The notes beneath the pieces are model-generated. The model had not been told where the DNA came from and made no database searches. It saw nothing but the letters and a program-made list of their open reading frames with translations. Below, piece after piece: positions 9,901 through 18,113 of a stretch of DNA of 64,000 nt (positions are counted from its first letter, which is position 1; every line of letters begins with the position of its first letter). The DNA is taken from positions 868,001 through 932,000 of the forward strand of contig NZ_JAGGJV010000001.1 of the NCBI RefSeq assembly GCF_017873135.1, in the 5' to 3' direction. This stretch comes from Rhizobium herbae (lineage in GTDB: Bacteria; Pseudomonadota; Alphaproteobacteria; Rhizobiales; Rhizobiaceae). Position numbers and translations under genes: made by a program.

Positions 9901-10042
9901 GAACTTCAATGCCGTTCAACGCCGCGAGCCCTGCGACGATGATCAGCGTGTTGACCACCAGCGCGAAGATCGGCCGGCGGATGAAAAGGGCGGTAAAGCC
10001 GGCCGTCCGGCCGGCGCCTTGATGTTCCGACCCGCCGCTCAT
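6902..10042 (-). CDS. RND multidrug efflux permease (AcrB/MexB-like)
   Basis: 1046-aa inner-membrane RND pump of the hydrophobe/amphiphile exporter type. It has the family's duplicated plan: TM1 near residues 20-40, a large periplasmic loop, TM2-6 (about 335-480), TM7 near 535, a second loop and TM8-12 (about 860-1015). The proton-relay motif GLVVDDAIVVLENI lies in TM4, and ILIVEFANQLRDRGEDL in the second half. It exports drugs or other amphiphiles by proton exchange, using the adaptor encoded upstream and an outer-membrane channel not present here. Its start overlaps the adaptor stop (ATGA), so translation is coupled. Confidence 0.93.
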   Translation of the reverse strand: MSGGSEHQGAGRTAGFTALFIRRPIFALVVNTLIIVAGLAALNGIEVRELPQVDQPVVSVNTTFDGASPETVDRELTSVIEGAVSRVQGIKGISSTSQYAQSRVTLQFSDTTDIGQASNDIRDALGRISNDLPDDADEPRIVKADADSQPILRLALTSDTLSMEDLTLLAENEITDRLAAVEGVADVQINGDQEKIFRIDINQSKLAGRGLTVANLRTGLASASLDVPAGSLTSVNQDISVRATADLQTPEQFENLILGDNVRLGDIATVTLGPDIGTSSLRSDGRQGIGLGIIRQAQSNTLDISEGVKKAVATIAEILPKGTQLKVTSDDAVFIDGAIHEVEIALVASVIIVTLVIYLFLLDWRATLIPTLTMPIALIGTCAAIYLAGFSINILTLLAIVLATGLVVDDAIVVLENIVRRRGEGMGPRAAAVLGTLEVFFAVIATTATLAAVFVPLSFLPGQTGGLFREFGFVLAFAILLSAFVSLTLCPMLASRMLKPHGEEHGHTGFMGRIGAFAAAFYRRSLRACLNSPLIVFMVAIMVTAAGGGAFTLLKSELTPTEDRARIMLRVQAPQGVSLEYTQEQMRRVEDGLKPLVDNGEIANVFSVSGQGGSVNTGFMVLTLAPWSDRDRTQQQISADITRITANIPSIRAFPIQPNSLGIRGAGNGLQVALVGNDYAKLGDAASKLVRQMEDSGRFENVRLNYEANQAQLSVTIDRERASDLGIDIVGLSSALQAMLDGNSVLDVYVEGESYPVKLLSTTNPVNDPTDLQNIFLKTGDGKIVPMSTIASVEEKAVAPQLSREQQLRSVSLSAGLTSGIALGDALTMVEQMAEPLLPPGSRVVPLAEAATLNENANGLFVTFGFAIVIIFLVLAAQFESLVSGLIIMTTVPLGLACAVFAMLLTGNTLNIYSQIGLVLLVGIMAKNGILIVEFANQLRDRGEDLRSAIENAANIRLRPVMMTMIATIVGAVPLVLASGAGAEARVALGWVLVGGLGLATVVTLYLTPVAYLVIARFTKPHVDEERRLQSEMQHAETLQLAEAAE

Positions 10043-11280
10043 TTGGCGGCCTCCGCCTCGGAGACCTTCTGTTCCTGGTCACCCTGCTGCGGCTTCTGTT
10101 TTTGCTGCCGCTGCTCGCCGGCAATGCGAACGGCCCCGCCGTCCCGCAGGCGCTGCACGCCTTCCATCACCACGGCATCGCCCTTGGCCAATTCCGCGTC
10201 GACCAGCACCTTGTCGGAATTGCGCTGGATGATCTTGACCGGAACCTTCTGCGATTTTTCCGCCTCGATACGCCAGACATAGGAGCCATCGGCGCTCCAT
10301 TGGATCGCCAGCGGATTGACCGTCGGATAGTGATCACCGGGAAACCGCACGGAAACGGAAAACGACATGCCGGCCCTCAGCGTGTCGTCCGGATTGTCGA
10401 TCCGCGCGCGGACCCTGAGCGTCCGGCTGGCCTGATCGACGCGGTTGTCGATGGCGTCGATGACGCCGGACAGCTCCGAGGTCGGCAATGCGATCGCCGT
10501 CGCAGAAATATCCTGGCCGACCGCGATCTTGGTGGAAAAGCGTTCCGGCACCCAGAAATCGACAAGGATCTGCGAACGGTCGTCGACCACGGCGATCGGC
10601 GTCGAGGTGGTGACGTAATCGCCCGGATGCGCGGTGATGATGCCGACGATGCCACCGGACGGGGCGGCGATGTCGCGGCGTCTCAGGTCCAGCTCCGCCG
10701 TCTGCAACGCCAGTTCGGCTGCCTGCATGGAAAATTCGGCCTCACGCAGGATCGCGACCGATACGGCGTTGCCGAGCTTGCGGTTGCGCTCGACCTTTTC
10801 GCGGGCGCTGTCCAGCGCGACTTTCGCCTGCGCGGCGGCGATCTTCTGCTCGTCGCTGTCGAGGCGGGCAATCACCTGCCCCTTGCCGATGCGGTCGCCG
10901 GACTTCACCAGCACTTCGGTCAAATTGCCGGTCGCAAGTGGCGTGACGCTGACCGACAGGATGGCCTCGCCGTTGCCGATGGCATTCAACCTGTCGTTGA
11001 CGACGGCACTGTCGACCGGCTGCGTGACCACCAGCGGCGCACCGCCACCCTGGCCCCGACCCTGCCCTCGTCCACTCTGCCCTTGCCCAGCTTGGTCTTG
11101 TGCGCCCTGACCTTGCCCATCCTTGGCGGCATCCGCCGGTTTCGCGGCATAGGCGATCAGCTGCTGCGGCACGCCAGCCTTGGAAAGCATCGCGGCGGCG
11201 CCCGGCACGAAGCGAACCCAGACGCCAAGGCCGACGACGAGAATGACCAGGCAGATCAAAAGCTGCTTCCAAAGCCGCAT
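10039..11280 (-). CDS. RND efflux periplasmic adaptor (membrane fusion protein)
   Basis: 413-aa HlyD/AcrA-family adaptor. The N-terminal membrane anchor (MRLWKQLLICLVILVVGLGV) is followed by an unusual Gln/Gly/Arg-rich stretch at about 51-80, then the barrel-sandwich and hairpin core (VKSGDRIGKGQVIARLDSDE, a coiled hairpin, AAPSGGIVGIITAHPGDYV) and beta-barrel/membrane-proximal domains. It links the RND permease to an outer-membrane channel. I start at the ATG at 11280, which begins the anchor, instead of the longer frame to 11346. First gene of the adaptor-permease operon; no adjacent regulator gene is visible. Confidence 0.9.
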   Translation of the reverse strand: MRLWKQLLICLVILVVGLGVWVRFVPGAAAMLSKAGVPQQLIAYAAKPADAAKDGQGQGAQDQAGQGQSGRGQGRGQGGGAPLVVTQPVDSAVVNDRLNAIGNGEAILSVSVTPLATGNLTEVLVKSGDRIGKGQVIARLDSDEQKIAAAQAKVALDSAREKVERNRKLGNAVSVAILREAEFSMQAAELALQTAELDLRRRDIAAPSGGIVGIITAHPGDYVTTSTPIAVVDDRSQILVDFWVPERFSTKIAVGQDISATAIALPTSELSGVIDAIDNRVDQASRTLRVRARIDNPDDTLRAGMSFSVSVRFPGDHYPTVNPLAIQWSADGSYVWRIEAEKSQKVPVKIIQRNSDKVLVDAELAKGDAVVMEGVQRLRDGGAVRIAGEQRQQKQKPQQGDQEQKVSEAEAAK

Positions 11281-11490
11281 GCGGAACTCCAATTGAAACC
11301 AGGGGTTCCGGCCACTGTGGCGCGCGAAACCCGTCACTAGCCGCAACTATCCCTTTTTGCCGCATTGCGGGCAATCCCGGAATGCCATCATTACGCAATT
11401 GTAATAAAAGCCCTTTTCAATTCCCTGGGCTGGAGCGGCGCTCGACAAAACCGCTTGGCGCCAATAGCTTGGCCACGATCGGAGGACCCC

Positions 11491-11901
11491 ATGAGCACCA
11501 TCGCAAGACATCAGAGCCCGGAAGCCGATCCCCGCGTCAAAGCCGTGTTCGACGACATCCGCGCCACCCGCAAGTCCGACTTCATCAACAATATGTGGCA
11601 CTACCTCGCCTTCGACGCCGACCTGCTCGAAAAGACCTGGGCCGAGGTGAAGACCGTGATGGCAACGCCGTCCGCGCTCGATCCGCTCGTCAAGGAAATG
11701 CTCTATATCGCCGTCTCGGTCACCAACGGCTGCGGCTACTGCGCCCATTCGCATACGGCAGCGGCAAAAGCCAAGGGCATGACGGACGAACAGCATGCCG
11801 ACCTGCTGCGCGTCATATCGCTCGCCGCCAAGACCAACCAGCTGGCGACCGCGCTGCAGGTTCCCGTCGATCCGGCCTTCGATACAGATCATCGTCCCTG
11901 A
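11491..11901 (+). CDS. Carboxymuconolactone decarboxylase family (AhpD-like) protein
   Basis: 136-aa protein of the AhpD-like/CMD superfamily. It contains the family signature EMLYIAVSVTNGCGYCAHSH near residues 70-89, with the CxxC redox pair and a following His, the proton-relay arrangement of AhpD-type peroxidase/disulfide proteins. The likely role is peroxidase or thiol-disulfide chemistry in oxidative-stress defence; the substrate is unknown. Strong ribosome binding site GGAGGA six bases before the ATG at 11491, which decides this start over a longer upstream frame. It is divergent from the RND operon and upstream of the helicase gene. Confidence 0.88.
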   Translation: MSTIARHQSPEADPRVKAVFDDIRATRKSDFINNMWHYLAFDADLLEKTWAEVKTVMATPSALDPLVKEMLYIAVSVTNGCGYCAHSHTAAAKAKGMTDEQHADLLRVISLAAKTNQLATALQVPVDPAFDTDHRP

Positions 11902-12004
11902 TCGCGGCGGAAAAGCGATTGTAACCGCAAAGAAGCAGGACTTCACAGAATAAAAGCAGAACGGAATTCTGGCCTTTCGGCTCCGAATCACTACATTGAG
12001 CCGC

Positions 12005-14515
12005 ATGAGCAATGGTTTTGACGATATTCCCTTCTTCGACGAGGAGCCGGCGCCGCGCCCGCAGCGTGGCGGCGGCCCGCAGCCGGCACCGTTGGCACCC
12101 GCCGGCGGCGCCTTCGAGGCGGCGCCACCTTCGCCAAAGAGCGCCGGTATTGCCGCCCGCGCCATGGCCGCGCGCGACCAGCATCGGGTGCCCGATTATC
12201 TCTCCGGCCTGAACCCGGAACAGCGCGAAGCGGTGGAAACCCTCGACGGCCCGGTTCTGGTGCTGGCCGGCGCCGGAACCGGCAAGACCCGCGTGCTGAC
12301 CACCCGCATCGCCCATATCCTCGCCTCCGGCCGTGCCTTCCCCTCGCAGATCCTCGCCGTCACCTTCACCAACAAGGCTGCCCGCGAAATGAAGGAGCGC
12401 GTCGGCGTTCTCGTCGGCGGCGCCGTCGAGGGCATGCCCTGGATGGGCACCTTCCACTCGATCGGCGTCAAGCTTCTGCGCCGCCACGCAGAACTGGTCG
12501 GCCTCAAGTCCTCGTTCACCATTCTCGACACCGACGATGTCGTGCGCCTGATCAAGCAGCTGATCCAGGCCGACGGCATCGACGACAAGCGCTGGCCGGC
12601 AAAGCAGTTCGCCCAGATGATCGACGGCTGGAAGAACAAGGGGCTCGGCCCCGCCGAGATCCCGGAAGGCGACGCCCGCTCCTTCGCCAACGGCAAGGGC
12701 CGCGAACTCTATGCCGCCTATCAGGCCCGGCTGATGACGCTCAACGCCTGCGATTTCGGCGACCTGCTGCTGCATCCGATCCGCATGTTCCGCACCAACC
12801 CGGATGTCTTACGCGAGTACCACGACAAGTTCCGCTATATCCTCGTCGACGAATATCAGGACACCAACACCGCCCAGTACATGTGGCTGCGGCTGCTCGC
12901 CCAGCGTCCGAAAGGCGTGCCGCAGAACGTCTGCTGCGTCGGCGACGACGACCAGTCGATCTATGGCTGGCGCGGCGCCGAAGTCGACAACATCCTGCGG
13001 TTTGAAAAGGACTTCCCCGGCGCCAAGGTGATCAAGCTGGAGCGCAACTACCGCTCCACCGAGCACATTCTCGGTGCCGCCGCCCACCTGATCGCCCACA
13101 ACGAAGGCCGCCTTGGCAAGACGCTGTTCACCGACCGCACCGATCCGAACGACGACAAGGTGCAGGTCCACGCCGCCTGGGATTCGGAAGAGGAAGCCCG
13201 CGCCGTCGGCGAGGAGATCGAGCAGCTCCAGCGCAACCAGCACCCGCTCAACAACATGGCGATCCTGGTGCGCGCCTCCTTCCAGATGCGCGAGTTCGAA
13301 GACCGCTTCGTCACGCTCGGCCTCAACTACCGCGTCATCGGCGGTCCGCGCTTCTACGAGCGGCTGGAAATCCGCGACGCGCTCGCCTATTTCCGCCTCG
13401 TCTGCCAGCCGGCCGACGATCTCGCCTTCGAGCGCATCGTCAACACCCCCAAGCGCGGCCTCGGCGACACCACCGTGCGCGCCCTGCACGACTATGCCCG
13501 CAAGCGTGACATCCCGATGCTGGCAGCCACCGCCGATATCGTCGAAACCGACGAGATGAAGCCGAAACCGCGCAAGTCGCTGTTCGACGTCGTCACCATG
13601 TTCCAACGCTGGCAGGGCCTGCTGGAGACCACGCCACACACCGAGCTGGCCGAAACCATCCTCGAAGAGTCCGGCTATACGGACATGTGGAAAAACGACA
13701 AGTCGGCCGAAGCGCCGGGCCGGCTGGAAAACCTGAAGGAACTGATCCGCTCGATGGAGCAGTTCGAGAGCATGCGCGGCTTCCTCGAACACATCGCGCT
13801 GGTGATGGATGTCGAGCAGAACGCCGAGCTCGACGCCGTCTCGATCATGACGCTGCATTCGGCCAAGGGCCTGGAATTCGAGACCGTCTTCCTGCCCGGC
13901 TGGGAGGAAGGCCTGTTTCCCCACCAGCGCGCGCTCGACGAGGGCGGTCGCTCAGGCCTGGAGGAAGAACGGCGCCTTGCCTATGTCGGCCTGACGCGGG
14001 CAAAACGCCGCTGCCACATCTGGTTCGTTTCCAACCGCCGCATCCACGGCCTGTGGCAATCCACCCTGCCCTCGCGCTTCCTCGACGAACTGCCGGTCAC
14101 CCATGTCGAGGTGTCGGAAGCCGACCAGTCCTATGGCGGCTACAATCGCGGCGGCTACGGCCAGTCGCGCTTCGACAAGCAGGAACCGTTTGCCAATACC
14201 TATTCCACCCCCGGCTGGAAACGCGCCCAGGCCAACAAGACCGACGCCACCCGCGACAACTGGGGCAACCGCTCCGGCGTCTCCATCGACCGAATCGGCT
14301 ACGGCGAGAGCGGCCCCAAGGCCCGCACCATCGACGGCGAACTGATCGCCAAGTCCAAGATCGACGAACCCTCCAAGTTCACCGTCGGCGACCGGGTGTT
14401 CCACATCAAGTTCGGCAATGGGAATATTGCGGGCATAGAGGGCAACAAGCTGACGATCGATTTTGACCGGGCCGGACAGAAGCGGGTGCTGGACGGGTTT
14501 GTGGAGCGGGTTTAA
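12005..14515 (+). CDS. uvrD: ATP-dependent DNA helicase UvrD/PcrA
   Basis: 836-aa superfamily 1A 3'-5' DNA helicase. Walker A is AGAGTGKT (about residues 88-95); further helicase motifs include VDEYQDTN, GDDDQSIYGWRGAE, LERNYRST, LHSAKGLEFETVFLPGWEEG and VGLTRAKRR. It unwinds DNA in nucleotide excision and mismatch repair and removes RNA polymerase or recombinase blocks. The first 60 residues are a disordered Pro/Gly/Ala-rich extension; a Tyr/Gly/Arg-rich segment lies near 705-735; the C-terminus (about 790-836, VGDRVFHIKFGNGNIAGIEG) is the Tudor-like RNA-polymerase-binding fold of PcrA/UvrD. Start: ATG at 12005; an in-frame TTG lies three codons before. Confidence 0.94.
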   Translation: MSNGFDDIPFFDEEPAPRPQRGGGPQPAPLAPAGGAFEAAPPSPKSAGIAARAMAARDQHRVPDYLSGLNPEQREAVETLDGPVLVLAGAGTGKTRVLTTRIAHILASGRAFPSQILAVTFTNKAAREMKERVGVLVGGAVEGMPWMGTFHSIGVKLLRRHAELVGLKSSFTILDTDDVVRLIKQLIQADGIDDKRWPAKQFAQMIDGWKNKGLGPAEIPEGDARSFANGKGRELYAAYQARLMTLNACDFGDLLLHPIRMFRTNPDVLREYHDKFRYILVDEYQDTNTAQYMWLRLLAQRPKGVPQNVCCVGDDDQSIYGWRGAEVDNILRFEKDFPGAKVIKLERNYRSTEHILGAAAHLIAHNEGRLGKTLFTDRTDPNDDKVQVHAAWDSEEEARAVGEEIEQLQRNQHPLNNMAILVRASFQMREFEDRFVTLGLNYRVIGGPRFYERLEIRDALAYFRLVCQPADDLAFERIVNTPKRGLGDTTVRALHDYARKRDIPMLAATADIVETDEMKPKPRKSLFDVVTMFQRWQGLLETTPHTELAETILEESGYTDMWKNDKSAEAPGRLENLKELIRSMEQFESMRGFLEHIALVMDVEQNAELDAVSIMTLHSAKGLEFETVFLPGWEEGLFPHQRALDEGGRSGLEEERRLAYVGLTRAKRRCHIWFVSNRRIHGLWQSTLPSRFLDELPVTHVEVSEADQSYGGYNRGGYGQSRFDKQEPFANTYSTPGWKRAQANKTDATRDNWGNRSGVSIDRIGYGESGPKARTIDGELIAKSKIDEPSKFTVGDRVFHIKFGNGNIAGIEGNKLTIDFDRAGQKRVLDGFVERV

Positions 14516-14529
14516 AAAGATTGTATTAG

Positions 14530-14855
14530 TGGTCTGCCCCCTGAAAAGTGGTCCTTTTTGGTGACATGACCTGCACACCCACGGCGGCGGGCGAGGCTTA
14601 AAAGTTTCCCCTCGCAGCCTCCGCAAGGATCATCTTGTCCAGGGTCGGATCGGAAACAGCCCGCCAAATCCGGGCATTCTCGGTCTTAAATTCCTTCAGG
14701 CGCTTCAACTGATCGCCTTTCAGGCCACCGTATTCTGCCCGCCAGCGGTAATCTGTGACTTCCGTCACGCCTATCGAGCGGATGGCCTCCGCCATCGATT
14801 TACCCTGCCCATTAGGCCATACTTCAAAAAAGACCACTTTTCAGCGGGCAGACCA
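14530..14855 (-). mobile_element. Miniature IS3-type element: truncated orfA between 30-bp inverted ends
   Basis: The two ends, 14530-14559 and the reverse complement of 14826-14855, match at 28 of 30 positions (tggtctgccc...), beginning TG and ending CA as in IS3-family elements. Between them is only a damaged orfA. The whole unit is 326 bp, far below the roughly 1.2-1.5 kb of an intact IS3 element, and lacks the catalytic orfB. No clean 3-5 bp target duplication is visible (left flank attag, right flank atacc). It is a non-autonomous, MITE-like remnant inserted 15 bp after the helicase gene. Confidence 0.8.
14598..14837 (-). pseudogene. IS3 family OrfA fragment, N-terminally truncated
   Basis: 79-codon frame. 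Residues from GQGKSMAEA onward match the second half of IS3-family OrfA: SIGVTEVTDYRWRAEYGG is the helix-turn-helix end, followed by the leucine-zipper-like NARIWRAVSDPTLDKMILAE and the terminal EAARGNF of complete OrfA proteins. The usual first 20 or so residues with the start of the helix-turn-helix are gone: the apparent ATG lies inside the right inverted repeat. OrfB, which carries the DDE catalytic core, is absent, so no active transposase can be made. Confidence 0.75.
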
Positions 14856-15508
14856 ATACCGGTCAGCGGTCAAAATCGAGCCGCAAGCAAAGGCCTGATA
14901 CATGACCGTACCCGACTACGCGTACCAACCGTTCGAAGAAAACCTTGCACAACGGAGACCCAACCCATGGTTGAATCCGGCTCTGCCGGACTAGCGCCTT
15001 ATTGCCCGATTCTGTGAGCCCTTCTATTTCGCATCGCACTCGAAATCGCGCCGAAGTAGCCGAGATGCACGCCCTTTAGTTACCCTGGTTGCGCAAGATT
15101 ATTTTTTAAAAAAAAAGACGCACGTGTTTCTCCTTTTCCAGTTCTCAGACGAACCGGACAAGCATTCAAATTTTTTATGAGGTTTTTCAAGCCAGTAGTC
15201 ACACAAAAGGTTGTGAGTTTCTGTCAATGTTTAAAAATACGGCGAAAATTTAGGTTGAAATGAGCCGCTTAAAATTCGGCAAATATTTCAGTACGAGCGG
15301 CTTGACCCGCATTTTTTGCGGCAACAGTAAGGCATGAAAGAGGCAGAGTGCCACAATATACTTCAGCGATTTAGCTGCGTTGCACATATCCTAAAGCCGT
15401 ATTACTCCTCCCTATTGCAGATCCGGCTCATCTAAAAGAGGTAGCCAGATTTGGTAGTAGGACATTCTTGAAACGGGGTTCAAGGCTGAGGAGAAAGGCA
15501 ATAGTACA
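14856..15508. other. AT-rich intergenic region upstream of the RTX gene
   Basis: About 650 bp with clearly lower GC than its neighbours, including a long A/T run near 15108-15117. No convincing gene: a 30-codon frame at 14902-14994 has no support. A small hairpin with TTGACC near it (15302-15320) may be part of a promoter, but no confident -10 box follows. The region separates the IS remnant from the beta-helix/RTX gene and may hold that gene's regulatory DNA. Confidence 0.5.
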
Positions 15509-17668
15509 GTGGCACGAACATTACTGAATGCAACCGAAAGTGGTTTTTTGGCGAACGATTACCTGGAGGTCAATCCTCTTGGCATCATCGACCAGGACAA
15601 AGCAAACGAGTCTCATGAGGCAACGGTTCCAACCAAAGGTACGCTGAATAGTTCCTTCGACACCGCCGATCACGATTTTCATGTCATGGAAGGTTTTGGT
15701 GCGCGCGACGTTCGCCACGAGGAAGGGATTTCTGACGACAGGCCCTTCAAGTTCGTCTCCAATTCATCGATATCGACTGACGACAGCGCAACTATCGACG
15801 CTGCTCGGGTCAGCATCTCCCAGGCTGGCAACGAGCAGAGCGCATCCGGAACGACTCTTGCCAAAACGGCTCTGAGCGCGGAAGGTACCGAAGGTTTTCA
15901 GGCGGCTGCGAAATCCGCCAATGCCACCAGCACGCTGAGCACAGCCGTAGCGGCCGATGCCGTGGCCACCAGCGCGGTGAGTGCCGAAGCGGCAGGCTTT
16001 CCCGATGCAACCAACACAGGCCTCAAGGCCGGGGTAGCCCTGACCAAGTATAACGGCACGCTGCATATCACGCAGGACAACGCCGTCATCAGCAACATGG
16101 ACATCACGGGCGATGTCATCATCGATGCCAAGAACGTCACGATGAGCAACGTCAAGGTGTCGTCCAATGGAGCATGGACAGCCATCAAGGTCATGGACGG
16201 CGCGACCGGTTTCACGCTGCAGGACAGTGAAATTGACGGCGGCGCGGGTGGTAACGGCATCTACGGCCATGGGACCTTCCTGCGCAACGATATCCACGAC
16301 ATCGAAAACGGTATCAATGTCAGCGGTCCGTCGGAAATCGGCGACAACTACATTCATGATTTCCGCGGCAGCAGCGAAGCTCACTATGACGGCATCGAGG
16401 TCAATGCCGGTCACGACATCCACATCTTCCACAACACCGTTATCGTCGATCAGAGCCAGACCTCGGCGGTGATGCTCGACAACTACTTTGGTGGCCTGTC
16501 GAACATCACGGTCGAAAACAACCGTCTGGCCGGCGGTGGCTACACCGTCTATCTCGACGGCCGTTTCGGCGGCGGCCCGGTGGACGATTCGACGATCAAG
16601 ATCATCAACAACCAGATCGGCGATGGCGCTTACGGTGATTTCGCCTTCTACGACAACAAACCGATCGTTTACGGCAATACTGATCTCGATACCCTGCCTG
16701 ACACACCGGACACGCCGGATATACCGGATACAGTTGTCTATACCGGCACCACAGGTGACGACAGTTTGCCTGTTGCCGGAAATACGAGCAGCGGTAACGA
16801 GACTTACAAGGGGCTCGCGGGTAACGACCTCCTTAAGGGCGGCGCTGGCGCGGATGTTCTGGATGGCGGCGCAGATACCGACGTCGCGAGCTATGCTGGT
16901 TCATCGGCAGCCGTGAAGGTTAGCCTCCTGGCAGGTACGGCATCTGGTGGCGACGCAACTGGCGACAAGTTGACGGACATCGAAAGTCTGCTCGGCTCCA
17001 GTTACGCCGACACCCTGACAGGCAATGCCGGCGGTAATGTCCTGAACGGCGGTACCGGCGCCGACAAGCTTGACGGTGGATCCGGGACGGACACTGCGTC
17101 CTATATCGGTGCCACGGCCGGCGTGACTGCAAGTCTTGCCAACAGTTCCATCAACACAGGCGACGCCAAGGGCGACGTCTATGTGTCGATCGAGCAGCTG
17201 ACGGGCTCAAGCTACGCCGACAAGCTTACCGGCGATGGTGGTGCTAACCTGCTTGCCGGCGGCTCAGGCGATGATGTCCTGAACGGTGGCAGCGGCAATG
17301 ACACGCTCTATGGCGGCCTCGGCGCCGATGATCTGACGGGTGCCAGGGGCGCAGACACCTTCGCCTTCAAAGCGCTGACCGACACGACCGTGTCGACCAG
17401 CGGCCGCGACACGATCTTCGACTTCTCGGGTACCGGCGGTGACCGGATCGACCTGTCGGCCATCGACGCGAATGCGTCAGCTTCAGGCGATCAGGCATTC
17501 ACGTACCTGGGCGCCGCCGCCTTCACCGGCAAGGCCGGCGAACTGCGCACTGTCAAGCAGGCCTCCGACACCTACATCTATGGTGACACCAACGGCGACA
17601 AGACGGCTGATTTCGCCATTCACCTGGATGATGCGATCTCGCTGTCGAAGGGGTATTTCGTCCTGTAA
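15509..17668 (+). CDS. Secreted right-handed beta-helix protein with RTX repeats
   Basis: 719-aa protein without a Sec signal. Residues 1-170 are a low-complexity Ala/Ser/Thr/Asp-rich region I do not recognise. Residues about 180-395 are a right-handed parallel beta-helix of short repeats (VISNMDIT, VTMSNVKV, ITVENNRL), the fold of polysaccharide lyases and epimerases. After a DTPDTPDIPD linker come RTX calcium-binding nonapeptides at about 435-615 (GGAGADVLDGG, GGSGDDVLNGGSGND) and a serralysin-type C-terminal domain (about 610-719) that acts as a type I secretion signal. It probably binds or modifies a surface or plant polysaccharide outside the cell. GTG start with GAGGAGAAAGG upstream. 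No secretion genes adjacent. Confidence 0.85.
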   Translation: MARTLLNATESGFLANDYLEVNPLGIIDQDKANESHEATVPTKGTLNSSFDTADHDFHVMEGFGARDVRHEEGISDDRPFKFVSNSSISTDDSATIDAARVSISQAGNEQSASGTTLAKTALSAEGTEGFQAAAKSANATSTLSTAVAADAVATSAVSAEAAGFPDATNTGLKAGVALTKYNGTLHITQDNAVISNMDITGDVIIDAKNVTMSNVKVSSNGAWTAIKVMDGATGFTLQDSEIDGGAGGNGIYGHGTFLRNDIHDIENGINVSGPSEIGDNYIHDFRGSSEAHYDGIEVNAGHDIHIFHNTVIVDQSQTSAVMLDNYFGGLSNITVENNRLAGGGYTVYLDGRFGGGPVDDSTIKIINNQIGDGAYGDFAFYDNKPIVYGNTDLDTLPDTPDTPDIPDTVVYTGTTGDDSLPVAGNTSSGNETYKGLAGNDLLKGGAGADVLDGGADTDVASYAGSSAAVKVSLLAGTASGGDATGDKLTDIESLLGSSYADTLTGNAGGNVLNGGTGADKLDGGSGTDTASYIGATAGVTASLANSSINTGDAKGDVYVSIEQLTGSSYADKLTGDGGANLLAGGSGDDVLNGGSGNDTLYGGLGADDLTGARGADTFAFKALTDTTVSTSGRDTIFDFSGTGGDRIDLSAIDANASASGDQAFTYLGAAAFTGKAGELRTVKQASDTYIYGDTNGDKTADFAIHLDDAISLSKGYFVL

Positions 17669-17698
17669 CACGAAAAGGCCGCTCGATGCGGCTTCCAG

Positions 17699-17725
17699 CC
17701 AAAGGCGACCATCGGCCGCCTTTGG
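17699..17725 (+). terminator. Candidate terminator hairpin after the RTX gene
   Basis: CCAAAGGCG (17699-17707) and CGCCTTTGG (17717-17725) form a perfect 9-bp stem with a 9-nt loop, 30 bp after the RTX stop codon. There is no proper T run behind it, so termination is only suggested by position. Confidence 0.4.
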
Positions 17726-18113
17726 CTTCCATGCAATTCCCAGCCCGGCGCTCGGAAAGCCTCCGGCATGAAATCCGTGGGCGTCTTATCTAATCGTAGC
17801 ATCCAACACTTATTCTCAGTATATCAATTAGTTAGTTTGGCGCTGAGGAAAGCGGTTCGGTATGGATCGCGAGCGCCCCGGAACCAAAGGAGCTTGCCGG
17901 GGTCAAGGGTGCACGTCACGTAGATCTTTGACTGTGTGGAGTTATTCCCTGCGACAAGCTCAAGGTTTTTCGAACAACACCTCGCTCAGCGGAGCCTCGC
18001 CAAATTGCGTTGGCGTCCCGGAACGGAAATCATCGTCTGACCCGCTGGCCTGAATTGGACGCCGCCAATCCGAGGCGTCATCACAACTCCCTGAAAATGT
18101 TACTTTAAACTGT
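17726..18113. other. Intergenic region with no recognisable gene
   Basis: About 390 bp between the RTX gene and the small minus-strand frame. A 63-codon plus-strand frame at 17862-18053 has no family resemblance and atypical composition. A short palindrome (GACGCC ... GGCGTC, about 18059-18080) is present. I see nothing else. Confidence 0.4.

Noticed and set aside
8522-10282. 586-codon frame opposite the RND permease
   Set aside because: Antisense shadow; composition (Arg, His, Gln, Asp rich) is that of a reversed coding strand.
14523-14862. Target-site duplication around the IS3 remnant
   Set aside because: Flanks attag and atacc do not match for 3-5 bp; a duplication cannot be claimed.
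14902-14994. 30-codon frame starting MTVPDYAYQ
   Set aside because: Too short, no ribosome binding site, AT-rich surroundings and no family resemblance.
15302-15330. Promoter for the RTX gene (TTGACC box)
   Set aside because: No acceptable -10 box at the right distance.
17862-18053. 63-codon plus-strand frame
   Set aside because: Codon use and composition look non-coding and nothing resembles it.
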